This document shows positions 36,799 through 45,652 of a DNA stretch of 64,000 nucleotides, piece after piece; the first letter of the stretch is position 1, and every line of letters starts with the position of its first letter. Under the pieces are notes generated by a model. It saw nothing but the letters and a program-made list of their open reading frames with translations. It did not search any database and was not told where the DNA came from. The position numbers and the translations under genes were made by a program. The DNA comes from Ktedonobacter robiniae (GTDB lineage Bacteria; Chloroflexota; Ktedonobacteria; Ktedonobacterales; Ktedonobacteraceae): NCBI RefSeq assembly GCF_016587375.1, contig NZ_BNJG01000001.1, positions 2,480,001-2,544,000 on the forward strand, in the 5' to 3' direction.

Positions 36799-37818
36799 TT
36801 GGGACACAAGGTACACCCAATAGGGTTCCGGCTTGGCGTCATCAAAGGCTGGGAATCATGGCAGTCACGCTGGTACGCTGAGAACAACTACAAAGATATC
36901 CTGGCGGAGGATTTCCAGATCCGCCGTATGATCAACAAAGAGCTTTCCAGCGCCCATGGGGCCAAGGTTGACGCGGGCGTCTCAAAAATTGAGATTGAGC
37001 GCGCAGCCCCCAAACAGGTGCTGGTAAAGATCAACACCGCCAAACCCGGTATTGTTATCGGTAAGAGTGGTGAAAAGGTAGAGAGACTGAAGGCTCACCT
37101 TGAGTCCAAAACGCAGAAGCGTGTGCGCGTTGAGATCGTCGAGATCCGCCAGCCTGAGCTGGACGCGTACCTGGTTGGTCGCAGCATCTGCGATCAGCTT
37201 GAGAAGCGCGTCTCTTTCCGTCGTGCGATGAAGCAGGCGGTTCAGAAGTCGATGCGTGCTGGCGCGAAGGGCATCAAGGTAATCGCTGGTGGTCGCTTGG
37301 GTGGCGCGGAAATTGCTCGCACCGAGAAAGAGGTTGAGGGCAAGGTTCCTCTGCATACCCTGCGTGCCGACATCGATTATGGCCTGGCCGAGGCACACAC
37401 CACCTTTGGTGTGATTGGCGTAAAAGTGTGGATCTATCGCGGGGACATTCTGCCAAGCCGCCGTCGCGAAAGCGCGGAGGCCGTGGATCTGTTTGCACCT
37501 ACCGCCCCGCGTGAGTCTGGCGAACGCCGTCCTGATCGCCGCAGAGGCGAGGGCGGCCCACGCGGTCAGCGTCCTCAGGGAGACCGACCACGTGGTGGTG
37601 AGCGCCCCCAGCGCGGACCTCGTCCGCAGGGAGAGCGTGGACCTCGCCCGCAGGGAGATCGACCGCCACGCGGGCCTCGTCCGCAGGGCGAGCGCGCCCC
37701 ACGCCCACAGGGCGAGCGCGCTCCACGTCCACAGAGCGAGCGTCAGCAGCCAGCGGCCGAGCAACAGCAGCCGCAGCAGCCACCGGCTGGGCCTACCGAG
37801 TCCACTCAGGGCGAATAA
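36799..37818 (+). CDS. rpsC: Ribosomal protein S3 with long repeat-rich tail
   Basis: A 339-residue protein from a TTG start preceded by an ideal AAGGAGGA. Residues 1-218 match S3: [19 protein letters not shown], the KH domain with [13 protein letters not shown], and the C-terminal domain with [25 protein letters not shown]. The remaining ~120 residues are Arg/Gly/Pro/Gln-rich and contain tandem PRPQGER-type units, ending Gln/Pro-rich. E. coli S3 has 233 residues, so this is a lineage-specific tail. It lies near the mRNA entry site, and RNA contact by the tail is inferred. Confidence 0.97.
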   Translation: MGHKVHPIGFRLGVIKGWESWQSRWYAENNYKDILAEDFQIRRMINKELSSAHGAKVDAGVSKIEIERAAPKQVLVKINTAKPGIVIGKSGEKVERLKAHLESKTQKRVRVEIVEIRQPELDAYLVGRSICDQLEKRVSFRRAMKQAVQKSMRAGAKGIKVIAGGRLGGAEIARTEKEVEGKVPLHTLRADIDYGLAEAHTTFGVIGVKVWIYRGDILPSRRRESAEAVDLFAPTAPRESGERRPDRRRGEGGPRGQRPQGDRPRGGERPQRGPRPQGERGPRPQGDRPPRGPRPQGERAPRPQGERAPRPQSERQQPAAEQQQPQQPPAGPTESTQGE

Positions 37819-37833
37819 GAGGAGAGCGAAGCC

Positions 37834-38265
37834 ATGTTATTGGCACCATCAAGAACAAAGTACCGTCGCCAACATCGTGGGCGTATGAGGGGCGAAGCCA
37901 CTCGCGGCGCAACGCTTGCCTTCGGCGATTTTGGCCTCCAGGCTCTGGAGCCATGTTGGATGGAGGCGCGTCAGATCGAGTCCGCTCGTATCGCGATGAC
38001 GCGTTATATGAAGCGTGGTGGTAAAGTCTGGATCCGCGTCTTCCCCGACAAACCTATTACCGCCAAGCCTGCCGAAACCCGTATGGGTAGCGGTAAAGGT
38101 GCGGTCGATCACTGGGTTGCCGTGGTGAAGCCTGGACGCATCATCTTCGAGATCGGTGGCGTCAGCGAAGAGATCGCGAAGGAAGCCATCCGCCTTGCTA
38201 TCCACAAGCTGCCTGTCAAGTGCCGCTTTATTACTAAAGGGGAGGCGGAGAGTGTCGAAGCTTAA
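37834..38265 (+). CDS. rplP: Ribosomal protein L16
   Basis: A 143-residue protein with [48 protein letters not shown]-like core (here [15 protein letters not shown]) and [17 protein letters not shown]. It organises the A-site region of 23S rRNA. The 3' end overlaps the start of rpmC by 14 bases. Confidence 0.97.
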   Translation: MLLAPSRTKYRRQHRGRMRGEATRGATLAFGDFGLQALEPCWMEARQIESARIAMTRYMKRGGKVWIRVFPDKPITAKPAETRMGSGKGAVDHWVAVVKPGRIIFEIGGVSEEIAKEAIRLAIHKLPVKCRFITKGEAESVEA

Positions 38266-38458
38266 CGAACGTCGCAAGCAAATTAGCGAGATGGGCGAGG
38301 GCGAGGCGCGCAAAGAGATTCAGGAACTTCGTATGAAGCTCTTTAACCTCCGCTTGCAGCAGCAGCGCGGTGAAGTCAAAGACAACCGCGTCTTCGCGAA
38401 CACTAAGAAAGATATTGCACGCTTGTTGCATCGCCTGACGATGTTGGAGAGTGAATAA
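38252..38458 (+). CDS. rpmC: Ribosomal protein L29
   Basis: A 68-residue protein from a GTG at 38252 with GGGGAGG upstream. [30 protein letters not shown] and [13 protein letters not shown] are L29 signatures. The start lies inside rplP, so translation is coupled. A longer frame reading back into rplP is not real. Confidence 0.95.
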   Translation: MSKLNERRKQISEMGEGEARKEIQELRMKLFNLRLQQQRGEVKDNRVFANTKKDIARLLHRLTMLESE

Positions 38459-38460
38459 TC

Positions 38461-38841
38461 ATGACAGAGCGAGTAGCCACTACTAGCTCGACCGCGGCGC
38501 CTTCAGTGCGCCGCGTCCAGAAGGTCGGGCGAGTAATTAGCAATAAAATGGACAAGACCATTGTTGTATCGGTCGAGTCCTTGAAGAAGCATCGTATCTA
38601 CAAGCGAACATACAAGCAGACGAAACACTTCCATGTCCATGATGAGAACAACCAGTGTCAGATTGACGACGTTGTGCGCATCGAGGAGACTCGCCCCATG
38701 AGCAAGCTTAAGCGCTGGCGCCTGGTCGAGATCGTAAAGAGCGGAAGTGGTATCGTCCCGGTTGCAGAAGTTCTGGCTGAGGTTGATCCCAACCTGACGC
38801 AGAGCGAATCATCCGCGGAAGCTGAAAAGTCTGCCGAATAG
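38461..38841 (+). CDS. rpsQ: Ribosomal protein S17
   Basis: A 126-residue protein. The core KVGRVISNKMDKTIVVSVES ... HDENNQCQIDDVVRIEETRPMSKLKRWRLVEIV is S17. It has extra residues at both ends: an N-terminal Ser/Thr/Ala stretch and an acidic C-terminal tail of about 30. E. coli S17 has 84. It is a primary 16S-binding protein, in standard spc/S10 order. Confidence 0.96.
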   Translation: MTERVATTSSTAAPSVRRVQKVGRVISNKMDKTIVVSVESLKKHRIYKRTYKQTKHFHVHDENNQCQIDDVVRIEETRPMSKLKRWRLVEIVKSGSGIVPVAEVLAEVDPNLTQSESSAEAEKSAE

Positions 38842-38862
38842 AGTTAAGAGAGGGACGAACAG

Positions 38863-39231
38863 ATGATTCAGCCGCAGACACGCTTGAAAGTCGCCGATAA
38901 CACCGGCGCTAAAGAGATCATGTGTATCCGCGTGATGAGCGGTTCGGCCAAGCGCTACGCTGAGGTTGGCGATATTATCAAAGCCTCAGTGAAAGTCGCG
39001 ACTCCGAACGGACAGGTAAAAAAGGGCGAAGTAGTGAATGCTGTGGTCGTGCGTGTGACGAAGGAATATGTCCGCCGTGATGGCTCGCATATCCGTTTCG
39101 ATGAAAACGCCGCAGTTATCCTGGCTCCCGGTAACAATCCCAGGGGCACCCGCATCTTTGGCCCTGTAGCTCGCGAACTGCGTGAGAAGAACTTTATGAG
39201 ACTAGTCTCACTCGCGCCAGAAGTGCTATAA
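38863..39231 (+). CDS. rplN: Ribosomal protein L14
   Basis: A 122-residue protein of standard length, starting [24 protein letters not shown] and with [15 protein letters not shown]-like motif (here [17 protein letters not shown]) and [28 protein letters not shown]. It contributes to the intersubunit bridge and is the first gene of the classical spc operon. Confidence 0.98.
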   Translation: MIQPQTRLKVADNTGAKEIMCIRVMSGSAKRYAEVGDIIKASVKVATPNGQVKKGEVVNAVVVRVTKEYVRRDGSHIRFDENAAVILAPGNNPRGTRIFGPVARELREKNFMRLVSLAPEVL

Positions 39232-39242
39232 CGAGGGGAAAG

Positions 39243-39626
39243 ATGTCAGTAAAAAAGAAAGAGAAGAAACCCCTGCACCTTGCGAAGATGAACATCAAAA
39301 AGGGTGACACCGTCTTGATCATCACGGGCAAGGATAAAGATAAAGAAGGAACGGTTTCGCGAGCGTTGCCCCAGGACAGCAAGGTAATTGTTGAGGGCTT
39401 GAACGTCGTGAAGAAGCACGTTAAACCGCAGGGACAGACCCGCCAGGGTGGCATCATCGAGAAGGCAATGCCATTGCATGTCTCGAACGTTATGTTGAAG
39501 TGCACAGAGTGCGGCGAGCCTACACGCGTTGGTCATGACCGTCGCGTCATGGGCGACAAAGAACGCTCGGTTCGCGTCTGCAAAAAGTGTGGCAAAGTCA
39601 TTCAGGACCGGACGAGGAGTAGTTAA
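39243..39626 (+). CDS. rplX: Ribosomal protein L24, zinc-type
   Basis: A 127-residue protein. An N-terminal Lys-rich extension (1-15) precedes the KOW motif [21 protein letters not shown]. The C-terminal part has two CxxC pairs (Cys87/90 and Cys113/116), so it is the zinc-ribbon form. It initiates 50S assembly near the tunnel exit. Standard spc order. Confidence 0.96.
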   Translation: MSVKKKEKKPLHLAKMNIKKGDTVLIITGKDKDKEGTVSRALPQDSKVIVEGLNVVKKHVKPQGQTRQGGIIEKAMPLHVSNVMLKCTECGEPTRVGHDRRVMGDKERSVRVCKKCGKVIQDRTRSS

Positions 39627-39631
39627 GCATT

Positions 39632-40177
39632 ATGTTGGCATCACGCTTGAAAGAAAAATATCGTCAAGAGGTTGTGCCGGCCCTGCATAAGGAGTTTAAC
39701 TACGCTAATCCGATGCAGGTTCCTGGCATTCACAAGGTTGTTGTTAATATTGGCATGGGCGAAGTCATCCAGAACGCCAAGGCTATGGATGCCGCCGTTG
39801 CCGACCTGGCGACCGTTACTGGTCAGCGCCCGGTCGTGACACGTGCCAAGCGCTCGGTGGCCGCGTTTAAACTACGCGAAGGGATGCCGATTGGCTGTAT
39901 GGTGACACTGCGCGGCACGCGCATGTTCCACTTCCTCGACAAGCTGATCAACGTCGCGCTGCCACGTATCCGTGACTTCCAGGGCATCTCGGCTGATGCC
40001 TTCGATGGCCGCGGCAACTATACTCTGGGACTGCGCGAACAGCTGGTCTTCCCAGAGATCGACTACGATAAAGTAGACAAGCTGCGCGGCATGGAAGTGA
40101 GTATCGTCACTACGGCTCGCACAGATGAAGAGGGGCGCAGATTGCTCGCACTAATGGGCATGCCCTTTAAGAAGTAA
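39632..40177 (+). CDS. rplE: Ribosomal protein L5
   Basis: A 181-residue protein with the L5 segments [45 protein letters not shown] and LRDFQGIS-type motif ([25 protein letters not shown]). It binds 5S rRNA and contacts the P-site tRNA. Start 5 bases after rplX. Confidence 0.98.
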   Translation: MLASRLKEKYRQEVVPALHKEFNYANPMQVPGIHKVVVNIGMGEVIQNAKAMDAAVADLATVTGQRPVVTRAKRSVAAFKLREGMPIGCMVTLRGTRMFHFLDKLINVALPRIRDFQGISADAFDGRGNYTLGLREQLVFPEIDYDKVDKLRGMEVSIVTTARTDEEGRRLLALMGMPFKK

Positions 40178-40191
40178 CGCTGGAGGGCGCG

Positions 40192-40377
40192 ATGGCAAAA
40201 ATATCAATGATCATTAAGTCGCAGCGCAAGCCCAAGTTTGAGGTGCGGCATCACAATCGCTGTCAGGTTTGCGGGCGACCCCGTGCATATATGAGAAAGT
40301 TTGGCCTGTGCCGCATTTGCTTCCGCGAACGGGCGTTGCGCGGTGAGCTACCCGGCGTCACAAAATCGAGCTGGTAG
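40192..40377 (+). CDS. rpsN: Ribosomal protein S14, zinc-type
   Basis: A 61-residue short (type Z) S14 with [23 protein letters not shown], giving the CxxC-x12-CxxC zinc site. It lies in the 30S head. A 100-base gap without other recognised features separates it from rpsH. RBS GGAGGG upstream. Confidence 0.97.
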   Translation: MAKISMIIKSQRKPKFEVRHHNRCQVCGRPRAYMRKFGLCRICFRERALRGELPGVTKSSW

Positions 40378-40477
40378 ATTGTAGTCGCGAATTGTTCCAG
40401 TTGGCTTTGATGACTACAGAGCAGCGTCGCTGTATCTGAGCGTCAAGCTGCCTGGGAAACTTAGTGGAGGATGTTCC

Positions 40478-40873
40478 ATGAACATGACTGATCCCATTGC
40501 GGATATGCTGACGCGCATCCGTAATGCGGCTACAGCACGACATACTCGCGTACTCATTCCAGCGTCGAAAATGAAGCTGGCGATTGCGCGCGTGCTGAAA
40601 GAAGAAGGTTACATTAAAGATATCGAGATCCTGAAGGATAATCCACAGGGAACGCTGCGCCTGACGCTGCGCTATGTGGAGAAGAAGCCTGTCCTGACGC
40701 AGCTCAAACGCGTGAGCAAGCCTGGTCTGCGCGTCTATAGCAAACAGACCGACATTCCCCGCGTGCGTGGTGGCCTCGGTATCTCGATTGTATCGACATC
40801 CAGGGGCCTGATGACTGGCGCTAGCGCCTATAAACAGGGCGTGGGTGGCGAAGTCATCTGCTACGTTTGGTAA
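40478..40873 (+). CDS. rpsH: Ribosomal protein S8
   Basis: A 131-residue protein with [20 protein letters not shown], the central segment and the C-terminal [15 protein letters not shown] motif that binds 16S helix 21. In E. coli S8 represses the spc operon. GGAGGA precedes the ATG. Confidence 0.98.
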   Translation: MNMTDPIADMLTRIRNAATARHTRVLIPASKMKLAIARVLKEEGYIKDIEILKDNPQGTLRLTLRYVEKKPVLTQLKRVSKPGLRVYSKQTDIPRVRGGLGISIVSTSRGLMTGASAYKQGVGGEVICYVW

Positions 40874-40885
40874 AGGGAGGTTAGA

Positions 40886-41461
40886 ATGTCGCGTATTGGA
40901 CGTGCTCCTATCACTGTCCCGCAAGCGGTGCAGGTGAACTGGACCGAAGACAATCTCGTGACGGTTAAAGGCCCCAAGGGCACGCTGTCTGAGCAGGTCG
41001 ACCCTCAGCTTCAACTGAAGCTGGAGGACGGCACGCTGACGGTGACCCGCCCTTCGGATAGCAAAGAGCATCGCTCAAAGCATGGCCTGTATCGCACGTT
41101 GATTAACAATATGGTTGTGGGTGTGACCACTGGTTATACCAAGATGCTTGAGATCCATGGTGTGGGTTATCGCGCCGTCCAGCAGGGGAAGAACCTGATC
41201 ATCCTGGTCGGTTACTCGCACCCGGTGGAGGTTCAGGCCCCTCAGGGTATCGAGTTGAAGCTTGAAGCGCCTGATCCCGCTAGCAAGGCGACCCGTATCA
41301 GCGTTACTGGCATCGACAAGCACGCGGTTGGTCAGTTGGCGGCCAACATTCGCCACATCCGCAAGCCCGAGCCTTATAAAGGCAAAGGCATCCGCTATGC
41401 TGGCGAGGCCGTGCGCCGCAAGGCTGGTAAGGCCGGTAAAGTCGGCGGTAAGAAGAAGTAA
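40886..41461 (+). CDS. rplF: Ribosomal protein L6
   Basis: A 191-residue protein with two L6 repeats. MSRIGRAPITVPQAVQV and VGVTTGYTKMLEIHGVGYRA belong to the first, and the C-terminal signature KPEPYKGKGIRYAGEAVRRKAGKAGKV to the second. It supports the GTPase-associated centre. A 399-base gap with its own promoter separates it from rplR. Confidence 0.98.
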   Translation: MSRIGRAPITVPQAVQVNWTEDNLVTVKGPKGTLSEQVDPQLQLKLEDGTLTVTRPSDSKEHRSKHGLYRTLINNMVVGVTTGYTKMLEIHGVGYRAVQQGKNLIILVGYSHPVEVQAPQGIELKLEAPDPASKATRISVTGIDKHAVGQLAANIRHIRKPEPYKGKGIRYAGEAVRRKAGKAGKVGGKKK

Positions 41462-41490
41462 ATAACGGCAAACACATTCTGTTGTAGGCG

Positions 41491-41520
41491 TCCGGGAGGA
41501 GTCTTCGAGAGTCCTCCCGG
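41491..41520 (+). terminator. Hairpin after rplF
   Basis: CCGGGAGGA pairs with TCCTCCCGG around an ~11-base loop, about 30 bases after the rplF stop. There is no T-tract, so it is a probable 3'-end or processing structure splitting the spc operon. Confidence 0.5.
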
Positions 41521-41573
41521 TACCTGTTGCATACGGCCTGTTACGGCAGGGCCAGCATACCTGGTCCTGGTGA

Positions 41574-41603
41574 TTGGCATAGTGTTTACGACTGCTTTAT
41601 ACT
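41574..41603 (+). promoter_or_regulatory. Promoter candidate for rplR-rpsE
   Basis: TTGGCA (41574-41579), 18 bases, TATACT (41598-41603). The start near 41610 gives a ~250-base leader before rplR. Confidence 0.6.
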
Positions 41604-41638
41604 ATCTTTCGACGGTCTCTTATCACGTCATGAAAAAG

Positions 41639-41686
41639 CAATCGTGAATGCCGCTTCGCAGCGGCTAGCTTTCGCTCACACGATTG
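41639..41686 (+). repeat. Divergent cloverleaf-like structure before rplR
   Basis: The outer stem CAATCGTG/CACGATTG (41639-41646 with 41679-41686) encloses hairpin GCCGCT-tcgc-AGCGGC and hairpin AGC-TTTC-GCT. The junction CTAGC...TTCGCTCA resembles the core of the nine-copy repeat family, but borders and outer stem differ. Confidence 0.5.
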
Positions 41687-41860
41687 TATGGCAAGACAGA
41701 AAGACGCGACGCGAGGGCTGAACCCGGGAGACGTAGTGCCGACCACGTATTCCAAGTCCCTCAATCGCGCATTTTGCAGAAAGGGGATGAGCAGAGGAAG
41801 TTTTCCTGTGTCCTCCCGGTAATGGGAGAGCAGAGAACATGGATCTTCTGTTCACAGACA

Positions 41861-42415
41861 ATGATTAAACAATTTCATGCAAATCAAGCAAGGCTGCGGC
41901 GGCACCAGCGAATTCGACGCCACCTTGAAGGCTCAGAACTGCGCCCACGTTTGAACGTATTCCGCAGTGGGCAGCATATCTACGCGCAGATTATTGACGA
42001 TACCACGGGTAAGACCCTGGTTTCGGCTTCTACTCTGGACGAGAGCTTGCGGGACTTTAAGCCGGCCACTACTGAGCAGCACAAGCAGGCTGTCCAGACC
42101 GAGAGCGCGCCCGCCGCAGTAGAAGAGGTTGTGGAAGAAGCTGCCCCCGCCAAAGGGAAGAAAGCCGCTAAAGGTGGCCGTGCCGCCGCTGTGGCCGAAG
42201 CTCCGAAAAAAGAGAAGAAGAGCCAGACCGAGAAGCTGGCGGGCATCTTGAGCAATCGCAAGGTCTCCCTGGCGCACGAGGTTGGGAAGCTGGTGGCTCA
42301 GCGAGCGCAGGAAAAAGGTGTTAAGCAGGTTGTCTTCGATCGCGGTGGCTATGCCTATCACGGCAGAGTCGCGGCGCTTGCTGAAGGCGCTCGTGAAGCG
42401 GGACTGGATTTCTAG
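41861..42415 (+). CDS. rplR: Ribosomal protein L18 with internal insertion
   Basis: A 184-residue protein; typical L18 has ~120. Residues 1-65 ([37 protein letters not shown]) and 134-184 ([50 protein letters not shown]) match L18. Between them is a ~65-residue Ala/Glu/Lys/Pro low-complexity insertion. L18 binds 5S rRNA, so the insertion probably protrudes from the central protuberance. The ATG at 41861 was chosen by family alignment; an in-frame ATG at 41822 is possible and neither has a strong ribosome-binding site. Confidence 0.92.
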   Translation: MIKQFHANQARLRRHQRIRRHLEGSELRPRLNVFRSGQHIYAQIIDDTTGKTLVSASTLDESLRDFKPATTEQHKQAVQTESAPAAVEEVVEEAAPAKGKKAAKGGRAAAVAEAPKKEKKSQTEKLAGILSNRKVSLAHEVGKLVAQRAQEKGVKQVVFDRGGYAYHGRVAALAEGAREAGLDF

Positions 42416-42462
42416 GGCCACGAGAGAGCCAATGAGCCTTTCAAAGAGGCATGAGGAGTATT

Positions 42463-43164
42463 ATGGCAAGAATTGATGCTTCAAAACTGAACCTTGAAGA
42501 GACTGTGGTTGAGGTCAGCCGCGTCTCCAAGGTGGTGAAGGGTGGCCGACGCTTCAGCATTCGTGCCCTGGTAGTTGTCGGTGATCGCAATGGTTTTGTT
42601 GGGTATGGTTTCGGTAAGGCAGCTGAGTACACTGAGGCGATTCGTAAGGCTGTGGAAGACGCGAAGAAGCACCTGGTTGAGGTGCCTCTCTCTGGCACAA
42701 CCATTCCTTACCTGGTGAAGACGAACTTTGGCGCGTCTGAGGTGCTGCTCAAACCGGCGGCCCCCGGTACGGGTGTTATCGCCGGCGGTGCTGTCCGCGC
42801 TGTCATGGAGGCCGCGGGTGTTCGCGATATCCTGACCAAGACGCTGGGAAGCACCAACAAGGCAAACACCGTTCAGGCATGCGTCAAGGCGCTACGCGAA
42901 CTGCGTTCCCCCGATGCCGAGGCGGCACGCCGTGGGAAGACCGTGGTTGAGCTGCTTGGCAAGAAGCGCGCCGAGCAGATGGCAGCCGCGACGGCAGCCG
43001 CGGCTGAGCAGGCTGCGGCTGCTCGTGCGGCACGTGAGGAAGAGGCGCGTGAGAGTCGCGCCGCAGCAGCAGGTCGTCGTGGCGGCGGTGATCGTCGTGG
43101 CGGTGGTGATCGCCGCGGTGGTGGCGGTGAGCGTCGCGGTGGCGGCGGTGAACGCCGTCGATAG
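42463..43164 (+). CDS. rpsE: Ribosomal protein S5 with Gly/Arg tail
   Basis: A 233-residue protein. The dsRBD-like core [19 protein letters not shown] ... [13 protein letters not shown] and the [25 protein letters not shown] segment are S5 (about 1-165). The C-terminus adds an Ala/Glu-rich helix and then repeated [13 protein letters not shown] units, like RGG RNA-binding tails. E. coli S5 has 167 residues. The ATG at 42463 follows GAGGAG. Confidence 0.96.
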   Translation: MARIDASKLNLEETVVEVSRVSKVVKGGRRFSIRALVVVGDRNGFVGYGFGKAAEYTEAIRKAVEDAKKHLVEVPLSGTTIPYLVKTNFGASEVLLKPAAPGTGVIAGGAVRAVMEAAGVRDILTKTLGSTNKANTVQACVKALRELRSPDAEAARRGKTVVELLGKKRAEQMAAATAAAAEQAAAARAAREEEARESRAAAAGRRGGGDRRGGGDRRGGGGERRGGGGERRR

Positions 43165-43173
43165 GAGTAAGCA

Positions 43174-43383
43174 ATGGCAACAACGGGAATAACAGGATCA
43201 AAAAAATTACGCGTAAAATGGGTAAAGAGTTCAATCGGTTACGCGCAGGATCAGAAAGATACCATCCGCGCTCTGGGGCTGCGCAAGCTGCACCAGATCG
43301 TTGAGCATAACGACCAGCCTGCGGTGCGTGGCATGATTCGCAAAGTCAATCATCTAGTGCAGGTTGAGGAGATTGCAGAGTGA
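43174..43383 (+). CDS. rpmD: Ribosomal protein L30
   Basis: A 69-residue protein with [52 protein letters not shown], the L30 signature. Its stop overlaps the GTG start of rplO by 4 bases, so the two are coupled. Confidence 0.97.
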   Translation: MATTGITGSKKLRVKWVKSSIGYAQDQKDTIRALGLRKLHQIVEHNDQPAVRGMIRKVNHLVQVEEIAE

Positions 43384-43919
43384 GTCTAATTAACCTTTCC
43401 AATTTGCAGCCTGCTCCAGGTTCGCATAAGACTGAGAAGCGCCTCGGTCGCGGTCACGGCTCCGGTCGTGGTAAGACCGCTGGCCGTGGTACTAAGGGTC
43501 AGAAAGCTCGCACTGGCGGGCGCGTCCATCGCGCATTTAACGGCGGTCAGACTCGCCTTTCAAAGCGCTTACCTTTCCTTCGTGGTCTGGGGAATCAGAA
43601 TCCCCTTTTCCGCGACGACTATACTATAATTAATGTTATTGATCTCGCTCACTTCAATGCCGACACTCAGGTTACTCCTGAGGCCATGGTTGAGAAGGGG
43701 CTGCTCATCCCCGCGCAGGCTCGCGGCCTGATCAAGGTGCTGGGCGATGGCGAGATCGACCGCGCGCTGACCGTCCGCGCGCACAAATTCTCGGCGAGCG
43801 CGAAAGAGAAGATCGAGGCGGCCGGTGGTCGTATCGAGATTATCGAGCGCAAAGTGTACGAGAAGACGAAGCGTCGTAAAGATGAGAAGTCTGCAACAGA
43901 GCAGGGCGCGGGGGAGTAA
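43380..43919 (+). CDS. rplO: Ribosomal protein L15
   Basis: A 179-residue protein from a GTG overlapping the rpmD stop. [36 protein letters not shown] is the L15 N-terminus, and the conserved C-terminal KVYEKTK region is present. It ends in a charged Lys/Glu-rich tail. It is a late-assembling 50S protein, upstream of secY as usual. Confidence 0.97.
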   Translation: MSLINLSNLQPAPGSHKTEKRLGRGHGSGRGKTAGRGTKGQKARTGGRVHRAFNGGQTRLSKRLPFLRGLGNQNPLFRDDYTIINVIDLAHFNADTQVTPEAMVEKGLLIPAQARGLIKVLGDGEIDRALTVRAHKFSASAKEKIEAAGGRIEIIERKVYEKTKRRKDEKSATEQGAGE

Positions 43920-44087
43920 TCCCCCACGACCCTGCCCCGTGGCAGCGGTTACTTGAGAGTCTGTCCTTCATTCCTCTCCATCTATGCAAGATTCCCGATA
44001 TATTGAGGCTCTAGAGATAGAGTCGAGATAGAGTCTTGGAGCCTTGTATAGCAATGTGGGAGGATTGAAAGCCGGAAGGAGGCTCCC

Positions 44088-45419
44088 ATGTGGGAAAAGC
44101 TGCGTAGCATCTGGACTGTTCCCGATTTGCGCAATAAAATACTCTTTACGTTGGCAATGCTGATCGTGGTCCGCATCCTGGCCCACATCACCATTCCTCT
44201 TACAGGCGATGAACATAAAGCCCTGGTTAGTCTCTTTAACAGTGGCAAAAACGTCGGCCAGCTCTTGGGTCTACTCGATGTGTTCTCTGGTGGTTCGTTG
44301 CAGACGTTCTCCATTGTGGCTCTGAGCGTCTACCCATATATCACCGCTACCATCGTCATGCAGTTGTTGCAACCCATCATTCCGGCCTTGCAGAACCTGG
44401 CCATGCAGGGTGAGGCGGGTCGCCTGCGCACCAGCCAGATTACTCGCATGATCGCTGTTCCTCTTGCCTTCTTGCAGGCGTTCGGCCAGTGCGCGCTGTA
44501 CCAGAATCAGCACGTATTGAACAACTTCAGCCTGGTCGATCCAAAATACGCCCTCGAATCGTTCGCAATCCTCATCACCCTGACCGCCGGTGTTATGATC
44601 CTGGTCTGGATTGGTGAGCTGATCACTGAGAACGGCATCGGTAATGGTATTTCGCTGGTCATCTTTGGTAATATTGTGAGCCGCCTGTGGTCAACAGTCC
44701 AGCAGGGCTATGTCTCCGCGACCTCTGGTGGTGGTAATGGTAGTGGTATCGTCAGCATCGGCGTGTTCCTGCTGATCGGCCTGATTACCATTGTTGGCAT
44801 TGTCTACATTTATCTGGGACAGCGTCGCGTACCCGTGCAGTATCCAACCAAGCGTATGGTCGGGCGTAATATGCTGGTTGGTTCCGCGCAGACAACCTAC
44901 ATTCCGATGCAGGTCAATAGCGCGGGTATGATCCCGCTGATCTTCGCGCAGTCAATGATGCTCTTCCCGTCGGTCATCTCGCAGTACTTGACCTCGAGCA
45001 CCACACCCTGGTTGCGCGATAGTGCTGTATGGGTTTCGACCTACCTGGTCAACCCGAAGTTATGGTGGTACTGGGCGATCTACTTTGTGCTGGTCGTCGC
45101 GTTCACCTACTTCTATGCCTACGTTATGTGGCAGCAGCAAAATATACCGGAGAACCTGCAAAAGCAGGGCGCATTCATCCCGGGCTACCGGCCCGGTCAG
45201 CCTACGAGCGACTACCTGTTCGCGATTCTCAATCGCATTACATTGGCAGGTGCGTTGTTCCTGGGCATTATAGCTGTTCTACCCTTCTTTGCAAGCGTTG
45301 GTGGCAATCAGCTGCTTGGAAGTGCTTCGCTACTGATTGTAGTCGGCGTCGTTCTGGATACCGTGAGACAGCTTGAAGCCCAGATGGTAATGCGTAACTA
45401 TTCGGGCTTCCTGTCTTAA
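44088..45419 (+). CDS. secY: Protein translocase subunit SecY
   Basis: A 443-residue protein with ten predicted transmembrane helices. It has the plug region near 60-75, ITENGIGNGISLVIFGNIVSRL, the C5 loop QRRVPVQYPTKRMVGRN and the C6 loop with FIPGYRPGQPTSDYLFAILNRITLAGA. It forms the Sec channel with SecE/SecG. A strong GGAAGGAGG precedes the ATG. Located between rplO and adk, as in most spc operons. Confidence 0.98.
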   Translation: MWEKLRSIWTVPDLRNKILFTLAMLIVVRILAHITIPLTGDEHKALVSLFNSGKNVGQLLGLLDVFSGGSLQTFSIVALSVYPYITATIVMQLLQPIIPALQNLAMQGEAGRLRTSQITRMIAVPLAFLQAFGQCALYQNQHVLNNFSLVDPKYALESFAILITLTAGVMILVWIGELITENGIGNGISLVIFGNIVSRLWSTVQQGYVSATSGGGNGSGIVSIGVFLLIGLITIVGIVYIYLGQRRVPVQYPTKRMVGRNMLVGSAQTTYIPMQVNSAGMIPLIFAQSMMLFPSVISQYLTSSTTPWLRDSAVWVSTYLVNPKLWWYWAIYFVLVVAFTYFYAYVMWQQQNIPENLQKQGAFIPGYRPGQPTSDYLFAILNRITLAGALFLGIIAVLPFFASVGGNQLLGSASLLIVVGVVLDTVRQLEAQMVMRNYSGFLS

Positions 45420-45422
45420 AAT

Positions 45423-45490
45423 TCTTATTCCGAAATCAATGGCACTCTCGTGCCTAGCACTTCGCGCTCAGGATTTCGGATAGGAAGTAA
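45423..45490 (+). repeat. Cloverleaf repeat copy 7 between secY and adk
   Basis: Orientation A. The outer stem is CCGAAATC/GATTTCGG, where a C-G pair has become T-A. The first hairpin is GGCAC-TCTC-GTGCC, where T-A has become G-C. Both are compensatory changes. It begins 3 bases after the secY stop. Confidence 0.87.
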
Positions 45491-45604
45491 TAAGGGAGTT
45501 GTGCCGCCCCGCAGTGGCTGTTTTCACTGCACTTCCATAAAGGCACTGAGGGACATGGCAGCGGTAGAGCGGTCTGTGCTGGAGAATGTCTATCATGTGT
45601 GTAT

Positions 45605-45636
45605 GGGAGTGCAGCGGCGCACTCCCTGTCATTTTT
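45605..45636 (+). terminator. Terminator-like hairpin just before adk
   Basis: GGGAGTGC (45605-45612) pairs with GCACTCCC (45619-45626), followed by TGTCATTTTT. It ends only ~17 bases before the adk start, so it may be an attenuator for adk rather than a plain secY terminator. Confidence 0.6.
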
Positions 45637-45652
45637 CCGCTGGAGGAAAAAC

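Larger units (their letters stand above)
41462..41860. other. 399-base rplF-rplR gap
   Basis: It begins with a hairpin after rplF and contains a near-consensus promoter and a cloverleaf-like structure. No protein-coding gene is supported; an open frame that extends rplR upstream through this region is a read-through frame. Confidence 0.5.

Noticed and set aside
41684-41860. N-terminal extension of L18 from 41684
   Set aside because: The extra residues do not match L18, and the frame begins inside the cloverleaf-like structure.
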